Assembly (NCBI GenBank): GCA_034189035.1
Contig: JAXHVA010000032.1
Span: forward strand, 1-45,955
Source: JAUXFK01 sp034189035
GTDB taxonomy: Bacteria > Desulfobacterota > UBA8473
DNA: 45,955 nucleotides
Reading direction: 5' to 3'
This document shows, in pieces, positions 41,954 to 45,955 of the stretch (positions within the stretch are counted from its first letter, which is position 1; each line of letters begins with the position of its first letter). The notes beneath the pieces were generated by a model, which was not told where the DNA came from, did not search any database, and saw only the letters and a list, made by a program, of their open reading frames with translations. The position numbers were made by a program, and so were the translations under genes.

Positions 41954-42150
41954 TGAGCGTTAAGAAAGGACAGGGGATAACATCAGATTTAACATCTGTA
42001 AATAGTTAATAATGGAACTACTGAATTGAATAGTGACACACTGTTCTCTCTTAACACTCACTTGGATACGAGTTTTACACGGATTAAAAATTGATTACCG
42101 CTTTTTGCAACTCTTTTCAAAACGCTAAACTCGTTCCACTATTTAAAAAT
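41954..42150 (+). repeat. dispersed leader element, copy B (about 195 bp)
   Basis: Collinear with copy A at 5154-5345, including 16 identical bases TACTGAATTGAATAGT and a 13-base identity ACACGGATTAAAA. Arms TGAGCGTTAAGAAAGGACA (41954-41972) and TGTTCTCTCTTAACACTCA (about 42042-42060) are inverse with three mismatches. It ends about 100 bp before the Smr gene. Confidence 0.7.
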
Positions 42151-42250
42151 GTTGCGAGTAGTGTGAATTGATGATATTTAAAGAGATGTCAGAGGAACCT
42201 CGTTTGCAGATAATGAGTTGTAACTTTAAATGGTCTGGATGGATTTTTAG

Positions 42251-42565
42251 ATGGATGATATCGAACCAGTTGAAATCCCAATAGACGGCGTACTTGACTT
42301 GCACACGTTTCAACCTGGCGAGGTGAAAGACCTTGTTCCAGATTACTTGATTGCATGCTGTGAAAAGGGAATCTTTCAGATACGTATAATCCATGGAAAA
42401 GGGACAGGAGCCATGAGAAGAAAGGTTCACTCTATACTGGGGCGGCTGCCAGAAGTGGCTTCTTTTCGACTGGCAGGTGAAGATGGTGGTGGATGGGGAG
42501 CAACTATAGTTATTCTTAAGTCAGAGAAAGTATGCCATCAGGAAAAAATCTTAAATAAGCAATAA
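42251..42565 (+). CDS. Smr-domain protein
   Basis: 104 aa, almost entirely one Smr (small MutS-related) domain: DGVLDLHTFQPGEVKDLVP (the DLH motif, about 13-31), IRIIHGKGTGAMRRKVHSIL (the HGKG/TG motif, about 45-64) and FRLAGEDGGGWGATIVIL. Smr domains nick or bind DNA/RNA with branched structure or cleave mRNA at stalled ribosomes. It is the stand-alone short form, not MutS2. The ribosome binding site is weak. Preceded by repeat copy B. Confidence 0.82.
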   Translation: MDDIEPVEIPIDGVLDLHTFQPGEVKDLVPDYLIACCEKGIFQIRIIHGKGTGAMRRKVHSILGRLPEVASFRLAGEDGGGWGATIVILKSEKVCHQEKILNKQ

Positions 42566-42675
42566 TCAGGCCTTTAATTGTTATCTATTTTGAAATGAAG
42601 AAATTATTCTCTTTTCTTTTTGCGTATTGTAGTTTTTTGATAAATTGCATATAAACAGGAACCTATTTTTTTGCA

Positions 42676-43272
42676 ATGCTTTATAACATATCGAAAATAA
42701 TATTATCTTTATTCTTCCATTCATACATAAGGTTAAAAGTTGTTGGTCATAGAAATATCCCTGATTCAGGGGGGGTAATACTCGCCCCAAACCATATAAG
42801 CTACCTTGATCCCATACTCATTGCTTTAGCCGTTAAGAGAAGGGTATATTCAATGGCAAAGGAGGAACTGTTTAAAAATACCTTTTCAAGGTTTGTGATG
42901 ATCAACCTCAATGCATTTCCTGTAAGAAGAGGAAGATTGGATCGGTATACACTCAATCGCTCTCTTGCAGTATTACATCATGGCAATGTGCTGAATGTCT
43001 TTCCTGAAGGCACGATTAGCCTTAGTGGCAATACATTGGAGGGAAAACAGGGGGTGGCATGGTTAGTCCTAAAAACAAATGTTCCTGTTGTACCGGTGAA
43101 GATAATAGGATCGGATAGATTACTTCCCGATGGGAAGGCTTTTCCAAAGATGGGTCGAGCAAGTGTCATCTTTGGGAAGCCCATTAATATTGATTCAAAA
43201 GACCATAAGCATAGAGAAAAGAGAAGAATAATAACCCATACAATAATGGAAGAGATAGAAAGGCTTAAATGA
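42676..43272 (+). CDS. 1-acyl-sn-glycerol-3-phosphate acyltransferase (PlsC-like)
   Basis: 198 aa membrane-associated acyltransferase of phospholipid synthesis that adds the second acyl chain to lysophosphatidate. Motif I NHISYLD (His40, Asp45), motif II FPVRRGRLDR, motif III FPEGT (about 110-114) and motif IV VPVVPVKIIG are all present. A hydrophobic N-terminal patch (ISKIILSLFF) probably sits on the membrane. It is short for PlsC but complete. No strong ribosome binding site was seen; ATG 42676 fits the family start. The following 240 bp hold several hairpins. Confidence 0.88.
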   Translation: MLYNISKIILSLFFHSYIRLKVVGHRNIPDSGGVILAPNHISYLDPILIALAVKRRVYSMAKEELFKNTFSRFVMINLNAFPVRRGRLDRYTLNRSLAVLHHGNVLNVFPEGTISLSGNTLEGKQGVAWLVLKTNVPVVPVKIIGSDRLLPDGKAFPKMGRASVIFGKPINIDSKDHKHREKRRIITHTIMEEIERLK

Positions 43273-43273
43273 T

Positions 43274-43375
43274 GCCCATCCAGAAACGGCACTTTCGCTT
43301 CATCTAAGCGTCTGCATCTTAGAATGCTTGCCCTGTGGAATTTCGCTTTGCGAATTCCTGTGTGTATTGCACAGG
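43274..43375. repeat. third copy of the mutase-flanking repeat followed by consecutive hairpins
   Basis: ATCCAGAAACGGCACTTTCG resembles 31948 onward (ATCCATAAATGGCCCTTTTG; 18 of 23 matches over the extended block). Next come hairpins CGCTT-CATCT-AAGCG (43296-43310), GGAATTTCGC/GCGAATTCC (43337-43358) and CCTGTG/CACAGG (43357-43375). It looks like a repetitive extragenic palindromic cluster between the acyltransferase and the crotonase gene. Confidence 0.5.
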
Positions 43376-43513
43376 CCAAATTTGCGTGCACTGCGATTAA
43401 TATCCTCATCTTTTTGATCTTGGGGAAAGATTGCTTATGTATGGATGGAAACAGAATAGGGCAATATTTCTTTGAATCGCTAAATATATTCTTATAAAAA
43501 TAGGGAGGGGAAA

Positions 43514-44311
43514 ATGGAATTTGAGAAGATACTATTTGAGAAGGAAGACAGGGTGGCGACGATAATACTAAATAATCCAGAAGTTCGAAACTCGATGACG
43601 CATAAAATGGCGGAGGATTTTTCTTGTGCTGTTGACTTGATAAAAAGTGACAGGGACGTAAGGGTCGTGGTTATAACCGGAGCTGGAAAAGCATTTTGCT
43701 CCGGGGCTGACTTGAAGGCAGGTACCTTTCCTGATGAAGAGGTTACAATAAACCTTTTGGATAAAAAAAATTCCGCAAAAGACTTTTATAAAAAGTTTCT
43801 ATCTATTCGAAAGTTGGATATCCCGGTTATTGCATCAGTCAACGGATATGCAATTGGTGCAGGATGCTGTCTTCCTCTTCTTTGTGACATCCGAATAGCA
43901 TCTGAAAAGGCAAAGTTCAGCATGAGTTTCGTAAAGATAGGTCTCAATCCAGGCATGGCAGGCACATATTTCTTGCCGAGACTGATTGGTTCATCAAAGG
44001 CTTTTGAAATGATGATTACCGGAGATATGGTTGATGCCCAGGAAGCATATCAGATCGGCTTGGTAAATAGGGTTATTTCCCATGATGAATTGAAGGACTA
44101 TACTAGAAAGTACGCCTTGAAGTTGGCTCAGGGTGCCCCTATCCCAATAAGATTGATAAAAAACACTCTTTTTAGCGGCGCTAATACGACAGTCGAGTCT
44201 ACTATAGAATACGAGTCTTTTGGTCAGTCTCTCTGTTTTGAGACAAAGGATTTTCCGGAAGGCGTCAAAGCCTTTCTGGAAAAGAGAGCACCCAATTTTA
44301 CAGGTGAGTAG
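43514..44311 (+). CDS. enoyl-CoA hydratase/isomerase (crotonase)-family protein
   Basis: 265 aa crotonase fold; ATG behind GGGAGGGG. The oxyanion-hole segments AFCSGADLKAG (61-70) and GYAIGAGCCLPLLCDIRIAS (111-130) are present. In classical enoyl-CoA hydratase two catalytic Glu residues stand at GGGCEL and QPEI; here these places are Cys119 and Phe139 (MSFVKIGLNPGMAGTYFLP), and the isomerase-type Asp (GLVPD) is Gly as well. So it is not a standard hydratase; isomerase, hydrolase or another acyl-CoA reaction is possible. It ends before a very strong hairpin. Confidence 0.85.
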   Translation: MEFEKILFEKEDRVATIILNNPEVRNSMTHKMAEDFSCAVDLIKSDRDVRVVVITGAGKAFCSGADLKAGTFPDEEVTINLLDKKNSAKDFYKKFLSIRKLDIPVIASVNGYAIGAGCCLPLLCDIRIASEKAKFSMSFVKIGLNPGMAGTYFLPRLIGSSKAFEMMITGDMVDAQEAYQIGLVNRVISHDELKDYTRKYALKLAQGAPIPIRLIKNTLFSGANTTVESTIEYESFGQSLCFETKDFPEGVKAFLEKRAPNFTGE

Positions 44312-44387
44312 ATGCACTCATATTAACCTGTAGCGGTTTAAATTTTGAATCATCTCCAAATTAGTTGGTGGATTCTGAGGGTTCAAT

Positions 44388-44437
44388 GGGGCAAGGATTC
44401 AAGTACTTGAACCTTAGTACATTCGAATCCTTGCCCC
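44388..44437 (+). terminator. long hairpin after the crotonase-family gene
   Basis: GGGGCAAGGATTC at 44388-44400 pairs perfectly with GAATCCTTGCCCC at 44425-44437 (13 bp); the 24-nt loop contains a CAAGTACTTG palindrome. It is followed by a C run and TTCTTTAT. The U-tract is poor, so it may be a terminator or an mRNA 3' stabiliser. Confidence 0.6.
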
Positions 44438-44521
44438 CCCCCTTCTTTATATATAGTCTATCGCCATATCATTGAAAAACAAACACTTTACCTCTTGAAC
44501 CTTTTTCACCAATTAAATTTC

Positions 44522-44779
44522 CTATTCCTCCCAGATTTCCTCAAGCAGTTTCTGTACCGATGTTCCGCATTTCCATATATAATGTCCTATATTTCCATCT
44601 GGTATCTCGCCATCAGCATGCCCGCCGTCATCAGATAATTCCAAAATATTCTTGAGCACATATTCGTTGTGCTCTCCTAAAAGAAGTGCAGGGAACGTGG
44701 TATTATTGAGGCACTTTAAGAGTTTGAACACGGAAGAACTGGCACTATGAGGTCCCACTTTAGCGTGATTCAATGCCAC
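44522..44779 (-). pseudogene. remnant of a type III (CaiB/BaiF-like) CoA-transferase C-terminus
   Basis: An 85-codon minus-strand frame containing LLGEHNEYVLKNILELSDD, which is the characteristic C-terminal end of CaiB/BaiF family CoA-transferases. The surrounding sequence in this frame has no resemblance to the family and no catalytic N-terminal domain is found upstream, so this is most likely a decayed fragment. No ribosome binding site was seen. Confidence 0.45.
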
Positions 44780-45192
44780 AAAGTGTTTTCCATGTTGTAA
44801 CTAAGGTTGTAGTAAGCACTAGCTGCTTGCTTTGTTTGCTTCATATACGCAAGAACCTGGCAAGCGTCCGAATAGACATATAAAGATCTGATCTCATTAC
44901 ATGTACAACCTGATGGAAACTTGTAGTTTTATAAGAAACAAATAGAGGAAACAGCCGGCAAGCTGTGAATTTGGCTAACCGCACAGGTCGCATTTTTGAG
45001 TGGGGACTCTTTCATTATTTAGTGCCTGAACGAAACCCCCTAATTTCAGGTTTGAGTAGGCCGTCAAGTGTAGCAAATGTCCCATTGGGAATATTGTACT
45101 CCTATGGAATAGGAGCACATCTCCTGATTACAGACGTACCTGCCCACAAAATATATGTTATTACTCGGCAATAGTGTTTAAGCGCCTACAGG
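44780..45192. other. degraded non-coding region between two gene remnants
   Basis: About 410 bp with no intact gene. Short frames on both strands are full of stops. A 69-codon plus-strand frame at 44965-45174 has no ribosome binding site and only a vague resemblance to a molybdenum hydroxylase segment; I do not call it. Probably decayed sequence. Confidence 0.4.
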
Positions 45193-45955
45193 GAATCTCT
45201 CCTTCTGTCTTTTTTAAGTTTGCTAATCCACTCAGTGTGCTCTTCAAAGATTGAAAATACTTTTTCGCTATGGGAGATTTTCTCTCCATTTATACCTCTT
45301 CTACGAATCTGATGACTCTGTCTTTCAGCATCTCGCATAGATCTTTTATCTCTTTAAAGATGACGAAAATTGTCTCTATGACTCTGTCGATCAAATAATC
45401 TGCAAGCTCAATGTAAACTATATGAGCTCTGATGATCAAATCTTCTCTCTTTGCTTTCTCTTTGGGGTTTTTTGAAGTTGATCGTTTCAGCATACGGGCC
45501 TTGCGGAATAGCTTTTTAACTTTCTTCAGGTGCTAAGTCCTCTGCCTCCATCTTGACAAACTCAGGTGGCCTCAAATAACCATTATTTATAACAATCAGC
45601 TTCCTTGTTGCATCGAAGAGAAGATTATCTTTCACTTTCTGAAGGGCATAGCGGTGGTCACAGTCAAAATAACCATGAGACCGAGCATCAAGCAACGTCT
45701 TATGCTTGTTTGCTATATCCACAAGCTTGTCGCAATCCTAATTGTAGGATAGACGGAAGGAACCTAGTACTAGAAACTTCTATATATCCATGGCTGATCG
45801 TCCATTATCTGGGTCTACATCTTCAGCGATCAAGTCCATCAGTACTTTAAAGACCCTGTCTCTAATTCCTGTATTGCAATATATACGCTGAAGTCCTATT
45901 AACACTTTGGGGATTTCATCCCGAGGCCGTAAATCATACTCTATTTTTGGATAGA
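45193..45955 (-). pseudogene. decayed ISNCY-like transposase, runs off the right edge
   Basis: Read on the minus strand from 45955: IYPKIEYDLRPRDEIPKVLI, GLQRIYCNTGIRDRVFKVLM, then MDI-stop-KFLVLGSFRLSYN-stop-DCDKLVDIANKHKTLLDARS, HGYFDCDHRYALQKVKDN. After a frameshift near 45520 it continues KVKKLFRKARMLKRSTSKNP, and after another near 45300 RGINGEKISHSEKVFSIFEE, HTEWISKLKK. The order matches ISNCY-type transposases (DEIPKLL ... ILVLG.LR ... SIFE.HTEWI). At least two nonsense codons (both TAG at likely Trp sites) and two frameshifts make it inactive. The N-terminus lies outside the window. Confidence 0.65.

Noticed and set aside
44388..44437. tRNA-like sequence (a TTCGAATCC string)
   Set aside because: The TTCGAATCC string belongs to one long perfect hairpin; no cloverleaf arms or acceptor stem can be drawn.
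44965..45174. 69-codon plus-strand frame with a faint molybdenum-hydroxylase-like segment
   Set aside because: No ribosome binding site, resemblance too vague, lies in decayed DNA.

Overview
The window looks like a piece of chromosome from an AT-rich anaerobic deltaproteobacterium (Desulfobacterota-like). The basis is the gene content: a PxxKW-type cysteine-rich protein, a HTH/two-CW protein, a Thi4-type thiazole synthase, an RND/LolA-like/DUF1302 export set, a B12-dependent acyl-CoA mutase subunit, a B12-binding radical SAM protein, and EnvC/CtpA/DUF610 envelope genes. This assignment is inference from protein families, not from a marker-gene search. No rRNA, tRNA, CRISPR array or intact prophage was seen.

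Layout. 1-4470 (minus): a partial small secreted protein, a membrane-anchored cyclic-nucleotide-binding-domain protein, a sigma-54 response regulator with a cysteine-rich PAS domain, and asparaginyl-tRNA synthetase. 4950-10837 (plus): a promoter, a repeat-bearing leader and an RND exporter, then a LolA-like protein and a DUF1302 beta-barrel; together they look like one envelope export system. 10880-17347: thiazole synthase, a HTH/two-CW regulator, an acyl-CoA synthetase ending in a perfect terminator, a PxxKW protein preceded by two identical 62-bp units, an M29 aminopeptidase and a TGS-domain GTPase. 17443-18310: decayed IS481-type transposase. 18560-23215 (plus): M48 metalloprotease with TPRs, a small membrane protein, then a thiol-redox cluster (TrxA, CcdA, CoA-binding protein, TrxB). 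23273-24579: a decayed IS4-like element with readable terminal inverted repeats and a possible 5-bp target duplication. 24668-28252: FabH-like ketosynthase behind a striking operator-like repeat, and a convergent ZnuABC-type metal uptake operon. 28591-31938: AIM24-family protein, a small membrane protein, and an orphan acyl-CoA mutase large subunit bracketed by an inverted repeat. 32571-40226 (plus): radical SAM protein, then FtsE-FtsX-EnvC-CtpA-DUF610, a coherent division and peptidoglycan-remodelling operon, ending with a GAF-ANTAR regulator. 40275-44311: SagB-type nitroreductase (minus), a conserved unknown, Smr protein, acyltransferase and a crotonase-fold protein lacking the usual glutamates. 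44522-45955: remnants of a CoA-transferase and of an ISNCY-like transposase running off the right edge.

The most interesting non-coding signals are: (i) a dispersed element of about 190 bp with paired inverted arms, found upstream of the RND gene and of the Smr gene, with partial copies upstream of the acyl-CoA synthetase and the CoA-binding protein; (ii) two exact 62-bp copies, each a hairpin followed by a U-run on the minus strand, in front of the PxxKW gene; (iii) direct plus inverted ATGTTCT/AGAACAT boxes before the FabH-like gene; (iv) a 29-bp inverted repeat around the mutase gene with a third copy at 43.3 kb. Several proteins also show informative residue changes (cyclic-nucleotide cassette, EnvC zinc ligand, crotonase glutamates).
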